Positions 9,478 to 17,806 of a stretch of DNA of 64,000 nucleotides are shown piece by piece; the first letter of the stretch is position 1, and each line of letters starts with the position of its first letter. The stretch lies in assembly GCA_937927975.1 (NCBI GenBank), contig CALEZT010000088.1, positions 62,001-126,000 on the forward strand. Reading direction: 5' to 3'. A model generated the notes under the pieces. That model made no database searches. It was not told where the DNA came from and worked only from the letters and a program-made list of their open reading frames with translations. Position numbers and translations under genes: made by a program. This stretch comes from an uncultured Phycisphaerales bacterium. GTDB lineage: Bacteria; Planctomycetota; Phycisphaerae; Sedimentisphaerales; Anaerobacaceae.

Positions 9478-10548
9478 TCACACGAACATCACGTGATCCG
9501 GGTCCGTGTCCAGGTACTCCAGGATCATCTTGTTCTTGTCGTTCACCACACAATGGTGGCAGCAGTGCTTCCTCGGATCGATCCGGAAGAACTGCGACTT
9601 GTCCGAAAGCCAGGCATCCCGGAACCGTCGATCTCGGATCGAGCAGATCAGTCCCTCGTCCAGGTTGTAGGCCTTGTCGTGGCACGAATAGACGTTCAGG
9701 TCGGCGCCGATGACCGGGTTGATCTGGATGTAAGGGCACCAGCCGTAGGACTTGCGGAACGTGGTCAGTTGCTCGCCGTAGCCGTTGAAGACCTCGAATC
9801 CCTCGCCCGCGAAATCCGCGACGGCCCGCTCGATCTGCTCGCCCACCGATGCGAAATAGGGCCTGTGGTAGTCGTTGCACTCGGCGCCGTCGTTGCTCAC
9901 GATGCACGGCGACACCTTGACGCTGTCGGCGCCGGCGTTCTTGATCCGACCGATCGTCTCGTACACGTGCGACGCGTTGTCTTTGTCCACGATGATCACG
10001 ACGCCCAGGTAGCAGGAGCCGCCGAGCTTGCGGAAATCCTCCAGGTTGCCCATCACCTTGGCGTACTCCTTCTCAGAGACCCCGCGATACTTGGCGTAGC
10101 TCGGGCCGTCCCAGCCGTCCAGGGAGACGCGAATCCACGTCCCCTTGGCCGCGAACAGCTCCGCAATCCGGCCCTTCAGGCCGGAGCCGTTGGTCAGCGT
10201 CGCGAAACGAATGCCTTTCTCCGCGAGCATCTGGACCGTCTCGGCCAGGTGCGGATAACACAGGGGCTCGCCCCCGCCGCTGAAGGTCACCGCCTTGACG
10301 CCCATCTCGGCGAAGTCCTCCACGATCTCCAGCATCTTCTCCCTGGGGATCTGGTCCTTCGCGGCCATGTCCTTGCCGAGTTGGATGTTCTCCTTGCGAT
10401 AGGCGCAATACCAGCAGTTGTGGCTGCAAACGTTCGTCGGCTTGACGCGTACGTGCAACGGCGGCAGGACCCGCGGAACGCTCGCAGGCAGCGAATCGAC
10501 CTTGTCCTTGTAGTGGAACACCTTCATTTTCGTGTACAGCAAACCCAT
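9478..10548 (-). CDS. Radical SAM protein with Cys-rich C-terminus (SPASM-like)
   Basis: 356 aa. The radical-SAM motif CSHNCWYC (C41, C45, C48) follows RVKPTNV. FSGGGEPLCYP is the SAM-binding GGEP motif. The end carries further cysteines (WCPYIQINP, YSCHDKAYN, HCCHHCVVND), as in SPASM/twitch proteins that bind an auxiliary iron-sulfur cluster. The start ATG at 10548 has AAGGA 10 nt upstream. SPASM enzymes modify peptides, act as sulfatase-maturases, or dehydrogenate sugar alcohols (BtrN type). The glycan context favours a sugar substrate, but this is not shown by the sequence. Confidence 0.85.
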   Translation of the reverse strand: MGLLYTKMKVFHYKDKVDSLPASVPRVLPPLHVRVKPTNVCSHNCWYCAYRKENIQLGKDMAAKDQIPREKMLEIVEDFAEMGVKAVTFSGGGEPLCYPHLAETVQMLAEKGIRFATLTNGSGLKGRIAELFAAKGTWIRVSLDGWDGPSYAKYRGVSEKEYAKVMGNLEDFRKLGGSCYLGVVIIVDKDNASHVYETIGRIKNAGADSVKVSPCIVSNDGAECNDYHRPYFASVGEQIERAVADFAGEGFEVFNGYGEQLTTFRKSYGWCPYIQINPVIGADLNVYSCHDKAYNLDEGLICSIRDRRFRDAWLSDKSQFFRIDPRKHCCHHCVVNDKNKMILEYLDTDPDHVMFV

Positions 10549-10564
10549 ACGCGTCGATCCTTCT

Positions 10565-11236
10565 TCAGCCTCGAACCAGGTTCAAGGACTCGGCCGTCGT
10601 AAATGCGTAGTCACCCGTGTAGCCCGTCTCGCGGAAGACCTCCTGCCACTCGCTCACGTGCAGGATGGTCGTCCCGAGCAGGGTCCAGTCCTCCAGAAGC
10701 TCGCGTCCCTCACGCGTGTTGTAGGCGCCGAGGGTCACGAAGCTGAGGCCCTTACCGACCCTCTGAATCTCGCGAAGGGCCTGCATCACCCCTCCCAGAT
10801 TGAGCATGTAGATCGCGGCGTAGGCCATGACGAAATCGAACTGCCCATCCGCAAACGGCAGCTTCTCGTAGGGAGCCAGAACCAGGTCGCCTTTCACCGA
10901 CTCCATCGCGTGCTCGATGGGATAGGGATGATTCTCGACGCCCTTGACGCATATGCCGGGCAGAGCCAGCTTGAGATCGTGCAGGAAGAAGCCCTTCTTG
11001 CAGCCGATGTCCAGAACCGACGAGGCCGAGGTCAAGCCGTAGCGAGCGACAAGTCGCGGGACGATCTGCGCCCATCGGCCGTCGTAGCGGAAACCGCCAT
11101 AGCCGTTCTCCCGCCGGCCGTCGTAGTACTCTGCATCCAGACCGGCGGCCGCCATTCGATTCCGAATGGTCCGGAATCCCTTCTTCAGGACTCTCGGCGT
11201 GCTGCTGTGCGGATATCCGAGATCGAATTCTTCCAT
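10565..11236 (-). CDS. SAM-dependent class I methyltransferase
   Basis: 223 aa. SVLDIGCKKGFFLHD is the SAM-binding motif I near residue 70. GVENHPYPIEHAME is the acidic loop region, and LPFADGQFDFVMAYAAIYML is a typical motif IV/V stretch. The ATG at 11236 overlaps the upstream stop as TGATG, so it is translationally coupled to the cupin/thiamine-diphosphate gene. Probably a sugar O- or N-methyltransferase or a lipid-linked glycan methyltransferase; the acceptor cannot be read from sequence. Confidence 0.8.
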   Translation of the reverse strand: MEEFDLGYPHSSTPRVLKKGFRTIRNRMAAAGLDAEYYDGRRENGYGGFRYDGRWAQIVPRLVARYGLTSASSVLDIGCKKGFFLHDLKLALPGICVKGVENHPYPIEHAMESVKGDLVLAPYEKLPFADGQFDFVMAYAAIYMLNLGGVMQALREIQRVGKGLSFVTLGAYNTREGRELLEDWTLLGTTILHVSEWQEVFRETGYTGDYAFTTAESLNLVRG

Positions 11237-13917
11237 CAGTGATTCAGGATCTCCACGGGGTCCACGATCATGTTCTCTCGGAATTCCTCGCGGTCGAGGA
11301 AGGGGTACAGGTCCTCCATGGGCTTCGAGACGATCCGTCCGTCGGGTAGTTTGAGCGAGGAAACCCTCGGAATCAGGGCCTGCTCCGGCGGCATCAGGAT
11401 CTCGCAGACATAGGGACCTGGATGCGCCAGGACCGCGTCGAGCCGCTCGTCCAGGGCCTTCTGGTCTGCGATGCGCTCGGACTCGATTCCATAGGCCTCG
11501 GCGAGCTTGACGATGTTCGGGCAGGTCAATCCGCTCGACGGATCGGAGCCGATGTAGCGACCGAAGTGGTTCTGCTGCATCAGCTTGATCGTCAGGTACC
11601 CTTCGTTGTTGAGCACGAAGATGATCAGCGGCAGCTTGTTGTGCGCGACGGTCTGGAGTTCCTGGATGTTCATCTGCAGACCGCCGTCGCCGGTGACGAG
11701 GATGGTCTTTCGTCGGCCCTGGGCGTAGCACGCCCCGATCGCGCCGGGCAACCCGAACCCCATCGAGGAGAAGCCGCTGGAGGTGAAGAGCCGCTGGCCC
11801 GCCTTGGTCCGGAAGGTCTGCATCGTGCAGGTGAAGCTCGTACCCATGTCCGTGACCACGACCGCGTCGGAACCGAGCTTCTCCGAGAGCCGGTCCACGA
11901 AGTGGAACGAATTCACCTTGTCGCGGTTGTCCCAGTACTCGGGCAGGCAAACCGGATACTTCTCTTTCCACCGGCGGCATCGCGTCCGCCATCCATCGAC
12001 CGCGAGAACGAGTCCATCGCCTTCCACCTTGGCGAGCAGCGTTTCCAGGAATCGTCCCGCGTCGGCACAGATCGGCAGATCGGGCCGCAACGAGGGCTTC
12101 TTCAATTCGATCTCGTCGATATCGACCATGACCTTCTTCGCCGCCCGGGCGAAGAGTTTGTAGTTGTAGCCCACCTGAGGGATGGACATCCGCGAGCCGA
12201 CGATGAGCACGAGGTCGGCGTTCTGGACCGCGAAGTTCCCCGCCCGGTCGCCCATGATGCCGCTGCGGCCGACGTAGTTCTCGTCCGCCGTGGGGATGAT
12301 GTCCGACGTGGTCCAGGAGGATACGCAGGGAATTCCCAGCCGCTGAACGAGGTCGCGAAGCGAATCCTCCGCTCGCGCCAGGCGGACGCCATAGCCGTAG
12401 ATCAGGACCGGCCGCTTCGCCTGCGAGAGCATCTCGGCGCACTGGGCGACGAGCCCGCTGAGAACATACTCTGTGCAAGGCTCCGAGGGCCCCTCGGGGG
12501 TGTAGCCGCGAATCTCTTCGGGATTGACGAGCTTGTTCTGAACATCGAGCGGGACATCGATCCAGACGGGCCCCGGCCGGCCGGTCGTCGCCAGGTGGCA
12601 GGCCTTCTCCACATGATAACGGATCGTGTCGGGGTCGGTGATCGTGACGGCGTACTTCGTGATCGGCCGGACGATGTCGATGATGTTGCCTTCCTGGATG
12701 CCGAACTGACGCAGACCGGTTTGGCCGATCAGCGTGTCGCGAGTGACCTGGCCCGAAACGTAGATCGCGGGGATCGAATCCACCCAGGCGCCGTAGACGC
12801 CGGTGATGGCGTTCGTCCCGCCGGGGCCGGAAGTCACCAGCGTCGCGCCGGGCACCCCACTGATGCGGGCGTATCCCTCCGCGGCCATGGCTGCAGCCTG
12901 CTCGTGATGCGTCGCGATGTACTCCATGCGGTCGCTGCCACCGAAGGAATCGACCAGGTGCATCGCCCCGCCGCCGCAGACGCCGAAGACGTGCCGCACG
13001 CCCAGGTCCGCGATCGTCGACGCGATGTAGTCGGATATCTTCACCACCTTCTTCTCCTGCTCGATCGTCAACACGGTGACTCCTTCGAAACACTCGCCTT
13101 TCGTGCTCTCCTGGAACTCGGCAAACAAAGATACCCGCCCGACCTCCATGAGAGGATTGGCATTCGTGGCGAGGGCGTCCCGCCCTTGCGCAGTTCGTGG
13201 CGAGGGCATCTTGCCCTCGCACTCCATGGCCGCATCGCCTGAAGAGCAAGGGCAAGATGCCCTCGCCACGTCGCATCCGATCACCACCACAAGCGATTCC
13301 GGCGAGGGGCAGTTGCGATCCTCGCGGATGGCTCCCCTGCGAACCGTGAAGACAAGGTTCTGGAACGTCCGTCGCGACAGCGTCTCGCCTTCCTCCGGCT
13401 CCTGGAGTCTGAGGATCTCCGTGGGATGGGGGACCATGTGGTCGGCCCCCTCGTAGGTCGCGCCGGCCCGGCCATAGGCGTCGCTCATCCGGCACAGGTC
13501 CTCCTTGAGCGGAGGCGACTCGATCTCCATGACCCAGATGCCGTTCTCGGAGACCGGGTCGATCGGCAGCACGCTGGCGGCCTCGGTCGAGTGGAACGCC
13601 CCGGCGTCGATATTCACCACGCCCATCCGGCTCAGTGGAATGCTGCCCTCCAGATGGTGGAACCTGGCGTCGCCGGAGAGCAGGATCAGCCCGGTTCGTT
13701 TCCGCGGATGGCAATGCATCGAGGTCCTTCGCTTGCGAACGATCTGGAGCATCCAGATCGCGACGTGCTCGTTCTCGAAGACCAGGTACTCGTACCCCCA
13801 AGGTTTCTTGACGATCACGTCCTCGTACGGCGCGCCGCGCACGGCGCAACGCGCGGAACCCTCGGTCTGCCCGCTGTGCTGCTCGTCGGCGGTTTTTCTC
13901 GTGACGGTATGGATCAT
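11236..13917 (-). CDS. Cupin / thiamine-diphosphate enzyme (acetolactate-synthase-like) fusion
   Basis: 893 aa in one frame. Residues 35-200 form a cupin-like domain (VKKPWGYEYLVFEN, then SMHCHPRKRTGLILLSG with metal-type histidines). Residues 216-254 are an Ala/Arg/Cys-rich stretch encoded by a palindromic repeat. From about residue 292 a full TPP enzyme follows: KISDYIASTIADLGVRHVFG, catalytic Glu339 in THHEQAA, VTSGPGGTNAITG, and the TPP/metal motif GDGGLQMNIQEL near residue 740. TPP enzymes of this type usually start at a (M)KxSDYIA sequence, and here a GTG preceded by AGGAGAAG sits exactly there, so internal initiation may also give a free TPP enzyme. ATG 13917 was chosen over TTG 13923. 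Likely reactions are 2-keto-acid decarboxylation or addition of a two-carbon unit to a keto-sugar (YerE-like), both inferred. Confidence 0.85.
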   Translation of the reverse strand: MIHTVTRKTADEQHSGQTEGSARCAVRGAPYEDVIVKKPWGYEYLVFENEHVAIWMLQIVRKRRTSMHCHPRKRTGLILLSGDARFHHLEGSIPLSRMGVVNIDAGAFHSTEAASVLPIDPVSENGIWVMEIESPPLKEDLCRMSDAYGRAGATYEGADHMVPHPTEILRLQEPEEGETLSRRTFQNLVFTVRRGAIREDRNCPSPESLVVVIGCDVARASCPCSSGDAAMECEGKMPSPRTAQGRDALATNANPLMEVGRVSLFAEFQESTKGECFEGVTVLTIEQEKKVVKISDYIASTIADLGVRHVFGVCGGGAMHLVDSFGGSDRMEYIATHHEQAAAMAAEGYARISGVPGATLVTSGPGGTNAITGVYGAWVDSIPAIYVSGQVTRDTLIGQTGLRQFGIQEGNIIDIVRPITKYAVTITDPDTIRYHVEKACHLATTGRPGPVWIDVPLDVQNKLVNPEEIRGYTPEGPSEPCTEYVLSGLVAQCAEMLSQAKRPVLIYGYGVRLARAEDSLRDLVQRLGIPCVSSWTTSDIIPTADENYVGRSGIMGDRAGNFAVQNADLVLIVGSRMSIPQVGYNYKLFARAAKKVMVDIDEIELKKPSLRPDLPICADAGRFLETLLAKVEGDGLVLAVDGWRTRCRRWKEKYPVCLPEYWDNRDKVNSFHFVDRLSEKLGSDAVVVTDMGTSFTCTMQTFRTKAGQRLFTSSGFSSMGFGLPGAIGACYAQGRRKTILVTGDGGLQMNIQELQTVAHNKLPLIIFVLNNEGYLTIKLMQQNHFGRYIGSDPSSGLTCPNIVKLAEAYGIESERIADQKALDERLDAVLAHPGPYVCEILMPPEQALIPRVSSLKLPDGRIVSKPMEDLYPFLDREEFRENMIVDPVEILNH
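13160..13275. repeat. Palindromic repeat element inserted in-frame in the TPP-enzyme gene
   Basis: Three copies of a 25-bp unit beginning CGTGGCGAGGGC: 13165-13189, 13196-13220 and, inverted, 13246-13270. The second and third differ at one base when one is reverse-complemented and are separated by 25 bp, so they can form a long hairpin. The element keeps the frame open and encodes residues about 216-254 of the cupin/TPP fusion, between its two domains. It looks like a mobile or domesticated interspersed palindrome rather than protein-derived sequence. Confidence 0.85.
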
Positions 13918-13919
13918 GG

Positions 13920-14429
13920 TCAACTCTTAAGGGCTGCGATGACCGCCTTCATGAATTCGCCGTTGTTCTTGTAGTGGGGAGCGGAGATCAGGTTGCCGTC
14001 AATGACGAGATCCTGCTCCACGTACGCCGCCCCGGCGTTCCTGAGGTCGTCGGCGATCGACATGTAGCCGGTGACCTTGCGTCCCTTGACCACGCCGGCC
14101 GAGATGAGGATCCACGGTCCATGGCAAATCGCTGCGACCAGCTTCCCGGACTCCGCCATCTCGCGGACGAACTGAAGCACTTCGGGCCGGATGCGGAGCC
14201 GATCGGGAGACTCGAACCCGCCGGGCAGGATGACGCAGTCGAAATCGGACGCCTTGAGGTTGTCCGTGGACATGGTCGCCCGGGCCGGGACGCCGTACTT
14301 GCCGATCATGTTCTGCCCTCCCGGCGTGGCCACGTCCAGATGAAAACCCTCTTCCAGCACCCGGTAGTATGGATACACGAATTCCTCGTCCTGGAAGTTC
14401 TGGGCCACGATGATGACGACTCTCTTCAT
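13920..14429 (-). CDS. DJ-1/PfpI family protein
   Basis: 169 aa, the usual size for the family. NFQDEEFVYPYY carries the conserved nucleophile-elbow glutamate region, VILPGGFESPD is the PGG strand, and AAICHGPWIL holds the reactive cysteine of the ICHG motif. The start has a near-perfect AGGAGG 5 nt upstream and an ATGA overlap with the HAD gene. Members are glutamine-amidotransferase-like hydrolases, deglycase-type repair proteins or chaperones. In this glyco cluster it could protect against reactive carbonyl intermediates, which is speculation. Confidence 0.88.
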   Translation of the reverse strand: MKRVVIIVAQNFQDEEFVYPYYRVLEEGFHLDVATPGGQNMIGKYGVPARATMSTDNLKASDFDCVILPGGFESPDRLRIRPEVLQFVREMAESGKLVAAICHGPWILISAGVVKGRKVTGYMSIADDLRNAGAAYVEQDLVIDGNLISAPHYKNNGEFMKAVIAALKS

Positions 14430-15097
14430 GCATGCCTCCTGCGGCTGGTCAGTTGCTCAATGGCTCGCGGCAGCTCGTGAAGACTCACGATGTGGACGAC
14501 GTCCGTGTCGCTCCAGTCCATCACGCCGGACTGGCGACCGATGAAGTCGATGCCCACCTCAACCGCAGCCTGATAGTCGTTCTGCGAATCGCCCACGTAG
14601 ACGCTCGCCTGCTTCTCCCACCCCCGGCCGGCCAACAGCTCAGCCACATTCTCCGCCTTCTCCTTCGGAGACCCGAGGATCTCCCGAAAGTGCTTCTCGA
14701 TCCCGCGGGCACGGCACACCTGGCGAAGCTCCTGCTGATCCGAGCCCGAAACGACCGCAAACTCGAACTTCCCCTGGTGCCCTGCGAGAAACTCCAGCGA
14801 GCCTTCGACGGGAACGGCTTCGATCACCTTCTGTTTGACGATCTCGGAATACCGGCCCGCCAGGGTCGCGACCTGGTCCTCGGACGCCGGCCGGCATAGG
14901 ATATTCTCGTAGAGGTGTCGGATCTTGCCATAGCGGGAAAGGCCGCCATTGGCCCGGACGAAGTCCATGAACCGCGTCATTTCGTCGTCCGGGAGATCCC
15001 CGAACAACTCCGTGAAGCCCTGGAACCGGATCTCGTTGGTCTCGGCCAGCACTCCGTCGAAATCGAAGATCACATAACGGTATCCCATGGCGATCAT
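14426..15097 (-). CDS. HAD-superfamily phosphatase
   Basis: 223 aa. VIFDFDGVLAETN is HAD motif I with the nucleophile Asp; VVSGSDQQEL is motif II; GSPKEK holds the motif III lysine; VYVGDSQNDYQAA is motif IV. The length and alpha-helical cap (residues 20-85) match the phosphoglycolate-phosphatase/beta-PGM subgroup rather than the capless GmhB type. ATG 15097 gives TGATG coupling to the preceding radical-SAM gene; ATG 15088 is the alternative. It could dephosphorylate a heptose or other sugar phosphate in this pathway. That role is inferred from context. Confidence 0.85.
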   Translation of the reverse strand: MIAMGYRYVIFDFDGVLAETNEIRFQGFTELFGDLPDDEMTRFMDFVRANGGLSRYGKIRHLYENILCRPASEDQVATLAGRYSEIVKQKVIEAVPVEGSLEFLAGHQGKFEFAVVSGSDQQELRQVCRARGIEKHFREILGSPKEKAENVAELLAGRGWEKQASVYVGDSQNDYQAAVEVGIDFIGRQSGVMDWSDTDVVHIVSLHELPRAIEQLTSRRRHA

Positions 15098-16239
15098 CAG
15101 ATGAAATTCACATGCGGATGAGGGTGTTTCAATTCCCACAGGTACCGATTCACTTCATCCATGCGACAACCGATCCGACAGGAGGAAACGTCGAGCTTCT
15201 CCATGCACCAGCGCAAAGAATCTATGCGCTTTTGCCCCTGCCATATCTCCTCGAAGGTGTTCGCAGCGAGGTTCCCATACAGGAATCGCTCGTCGCCCAG
15301 GTAGACGCTGCACCCCCAGATATTGCCCCCGGCGTCCAGGTACGACCAGAAAGGCAACGCCAGGCAGCACCGGTACGGCCGGGTCCCGTCGTCCCACTTT
15401 TGCATCGCCTTGCGGCGGAAGATCACGTTGAAACTACGTGTGCGGACTTGATCGAGCTGCTCAGCCAGGTCCTCGCATTCGCTGTAGGAGACGCTCTCGA
15501 AGGTGCGGTGGAGGCTCTGCGGATGCTGGGAATATGGTTTCACGACCAGGTAGTCCATCCCCAGGTCGCGGCACCGCTCTGCCAGGCTCACCACTTCGTG
15601 CCGATTGTCCGGCAGCAAAAGAAGCTGCGCCCCGAGCGTGCAGGAGGTCCCCTGCTTCGTTCGGATGGCCACTGCCTGCTCGATATTTCTGAAGAGCCTC
15701 GTGAAGTCCTCGGGTCGCGTGCCATGGATCGCTGCGTAGGTCTGGGACGTACCGGCGTCGATGCTGATCTTGATCCAGGAGGTCGAGCCCAGAATCCGCT
15801 CGCTCACCTCGGGGGTCATCAGCACGCCGTTGGTCGTCAACGCCACGTCGATGCCCGCCTGTTCCTTGGCATGGACGAGGATCTCGACCATCCGGCGGTG
15901 CAGAAAAGGTTCGCCTTCGCCTGCGAACATGACGCTCTTCAAACCCAGCGATCCCATCTCAGAGAGACGCGTCTTGAGCAAGTCCGCGTCGAGAAATCGA
16001 GGCTTGTAGCCCATGAAGTCCAGGCCGCAGAAGACGCAACGATGGTTGCACGACCCAGCGGGCGAGATCTCCATGTAGATGGGGTAGACGCGTTCGCCCT
16101 TGAGCCACTCGCTCACGCGATCCACGTGAAAAAGGAGCTTATGATGATCGATCCGAAGGCCATCAGCGCCTATTGACGACTGATGATTGATGATTGACGA
16201 TTCAGGCACGCCAGCCTCTTCCAATAATCCATAATCCAT
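15097..16239 (-). CDS. Radical SAM protein
   Basis: 380 aa. CNHRCVFC (C64, C68, C71) follows YMEISPAGS. FAGEGEPFLH is the GGEP-like SAM motif with Ala-Gly-Glu-Gly. KISIDAGTSQTYAAIHG and the later RCCLALPFWSYLDAGGNIWGC and SSCRIGC cysteines suggest an auxiliary-cluster C-terminus. The first ~25 residues (including SIINHQSSI) come from an AT-rich intergenic repeat that supplies the ATG at 16239. The native start may lie further in, for example at GTG 16122, just upstream of RVSEWLKG. It lies 9 nt after the SIS-isomerase stop. Function within the glycan pathway is unknown. Confidence 0.83.
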   Translation of the reverse strand: MDYGLLEEAGVPESSIINHQSSIGADGLRIDHHKLLFHVDRVSEWLKGERVYPIYMEISPAGSCNHRCVFCGLDFMGYKPRFLDADLLKTRLSEMGSLGLKSVMFAGEGEPFLHRRMVEILVHAKEQAGIDVALTTNGVLMTPEVSERILGSTSWIKISIDAGTSQTYAAIHGTRPEDFTRLFRNIEQAVAIRTKQGTSCTLGAQLLLLPDNRHEVVSLAERCRDLGMDYLVVKPYSQHPQSLHRTFESVSYSECEDLAEQLDQVRTRSFNVIFRRKAMQKWDDGTRPYRCCLALPFWSYLDAGGNIWGCSVYLGDERFLYGNLAANTFEEIWQGQKRIDSLRWCMEKLDVSSCRIGCRMDEVNRYLWELKHPHPHVNFI

Positions 16240-16248
16240 TATCGATTG
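16165..16248. repeat. AT-rich short-repeat patch at a gene junction
   Basis: An AT-rich stretch in an otherwise GC-rich run, with tandem TGATTGATGATTGACGA-type units and AATCCATAATCCATTATCGA. A similar TCCATAATCC sequence occurs at 49474-49484, and ATTGATGATTGACG-like sequence (as its complement) near 35643-35655. It separates the SIS and radical-SAM genes and contributes start-codon sequence to the latter. Confidence 0.6.
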
Positions 16249-16902
16249 TCAATCCCTGCAAAGGGACACCTGGTCCATCCAGTAGTGCAGGATCGCAGCG
16301 TGTCCCGTCTCGGCCATGCCGTAAGTGTTGGCGGGCAGCCAGAAATTCAACGTGCCCAACTGACGCAACGCGTTGGTCGGCAGCATCCCAGTGAGGGTGA
16401 CCAGCGTCGCCTCCCTCGACACCGCGAACTCCGCGGCCTTGACCACGTTGGGCGAGTTGCCCGAACTGCTGATCGCGACAACCATGTCGCCGCGCTTGAG
16501 CCGCCTGCGAAGCGGAGCCAGGAAGACCATGTCGTAGGACATGTCGTTGGCCACCGCGGTGATCAGGGAGATGTCGGTGAAGACCTGTGTGTGCAGATCC
16601 GCGTTCTTGGCCAGATCCGCCGCGAAGTGGCTGGCCATCGAAGCGCTGGCGCCGTTGCCCATCAGATAGATCACCCGCTCGGCCAGGCGTACATCCTCCG
16701 TACTGTCGCACCAGAGTTCGAAGGCTTGGTCGCAATCCACGGGCATGTCGCCGTTGACCGTGGTTTGCATGCCGCACAGGCAGTGGCTCAGGGCGAGAGT
16801 CTGCTCCCCCCAACCGGGGGCTTTGGCGGCCCTAATCAGCTTGGCCGCGTTGACTTGCGGTCCATAGCTGAGCGATCGTGTCTGCGTGATGTCCTTTAAC
16901 AT
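16249..16902 (-). CDS. SIS-domain sugar-phosphate isomerase (GmhA-like)
   Basis: 217 aa. MGNGASASMASHFAADL near residues 81-97 corresponds to the phosphate-binding GNGGSxxxAxHF of sedoheptulose-7-phosphate isomerase GmhA. AISSSGNSPNVVKAAEFA matches the second SIS loop (STSGNSxNVxxA). The ATG at 16902 gives a GmhA-sized protein. It overlaps the upstream gene by 71 nt, and no better start is visible. GmhA converts sedoheptulose 7-phosphate to D-glycero-D-manno-heptose 7-phosphate. The HldE-like gene two positions upstream supports a heptose pathway. Confidence 0.8.
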   Translation of the reverse strand: MLKDITQTRSLSYGPQVNAAKLIRAAKAPGWGEQTLALSHCLCGMQTTVNGDMPVDCDQAFELWCDSTEDVRLAERVIYLMGNGASASMASHFAADLAKNADLHTQVFTDISLITAVANDMSYDMVFLAPLRRRLKRGDMVVAISSSGNSPNVVKAAEFAVSREATLVTLTGMLPTNALRQLGTLNFWLPANTYGMAETGHAAILHYWMDQVSLCRD

Positions 16903-17800
16903 AGTAGCTCGTCCCACCATCAGCGACCGTGCGAACCAGCATCGTCTTCCACGGCCGGAAGTAATAGCTCGGGCTGCTCTTGGCAGCCTCCTGCCGATAG
17001 TTGGAGGGCAAATCGTGCAAATCACATACCAGAGTCGTGAAGTCGCGCACTTTTCCGCCCCTCTGGACGGCTACGTTGCGGACCATGGCCAGGGCCTTCA
17101 AGAACACCTCAGGAGCCATGATCGCGCTGCCGAAGTTCATCACCACTCCATGTTCCAGTCGCTCTAGGACTTTGGCGAATATCAGGAAATCGCGATAGCT
17201 GGCGGCGCCCAGGGCCGCGCCGTCGCAGTTGGGATGCTCATGAATGATGTCAAAGCCGATGCCCACGTGGATCGTGAAGGGAATCCCCAGCCGCCAGGCG
17301 GTGGCCAGAACGCTGATGTCTTTGTGGGGATAGGTCCCTTGGGCGATCTCCCGGCCCAAGGCTTCGCCCAACCCCAGGTCCTCTCCGGCCGCGAGAGCGA
17401 TCACATCGTTGAGCCGGCCTGTCTCCTCCCAGAGCCCGAACTGACCCTCCTGGATGTACCGGGCGACGCTCTCGGTGGTCGCGCCGATCAGGGCCAGTTC
17501 GAAGTCGTGGATGGCGCAGGCCCCGTTGCCCGCCAAGGCGGTGATCAAGCCCCGCTCCATCAGGTCGATGATGTACCGCTGCACGCCGGAGCGAAGGACG
17601 TGGGCCCCCATCATCAGAATCACTCCGGCGCTCTGCCGGCGGGCATCTTCGATGCGCCGGGCCACATCGACCAGTTCCCGGTGCGACACCTCGACCGGCA
17701 TCAGAGGCAGGATCGCCGCCGTCGTGAGGTCGTGCCGGCGCTGATCGAGAGGCTTGACACGGAGGGCCGACCTGTCGAAAAGCGGAAATCTACTGGCCAT
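16832..17800 (-). CDS. Conserved protein of unknown function in the heptose-type set
   Basis: 322 aa, no signal peptide or membrane segment. It reads like a Rossmann-type enzyme: GVILMMGAHVLRSGVQRYI, then ALAGNGACAIHDFELALIG with a possible phosphate/nucleotide loop, HVGIGFDIIHEHPNCDG, and NFGSAIMAPEVFLKALA. I cannot place it with confidence; a distant resemblance to deoxyhypusine-synthase-like folds is possible but unproven. It sits between the HldE-like kinase and the GmhA-like isomerase, overlapping the latter by 71 nt, which argues for a role in the same sugar pathway. Confidence 0.75.
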   Translation of the reverse strand: MASRFPLFDRSALRVKPLDQRRHDLTTAAILPLMPVEVSHRELVDVARRIEDARRQSAGVILMMGAHVLRSGVQRYIIDLMERGLITALAGNGACAIHDFELALIGATTESVARYIQEGQFGLWEETGRLNDVIALAAGEDLGLGEALGREIAQGTYPHKDISVLATAWRLGIPFTIHVGIGFDIIHEHPNCDGAALGAASYRDFLIFAKVLERLEHGVVMNFGSAIMAPEVFLKALAMVRNVAVQRGGKVRDFTTLVCDLHDLPSNYRQEAAKSSPSYYFRPWKTMLVRTVADGGTSYYVKGHHADTIAQLWTASQRGQAD

Positions 17801-17806
17801 GTCGTC

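Noticed and set aside
11422..13242. Plus-strand open frame opposite the TPP enzyme
   Set aside because: No domains. The opposite strand encodes a complete TPP enzyme with catalytic motifs.
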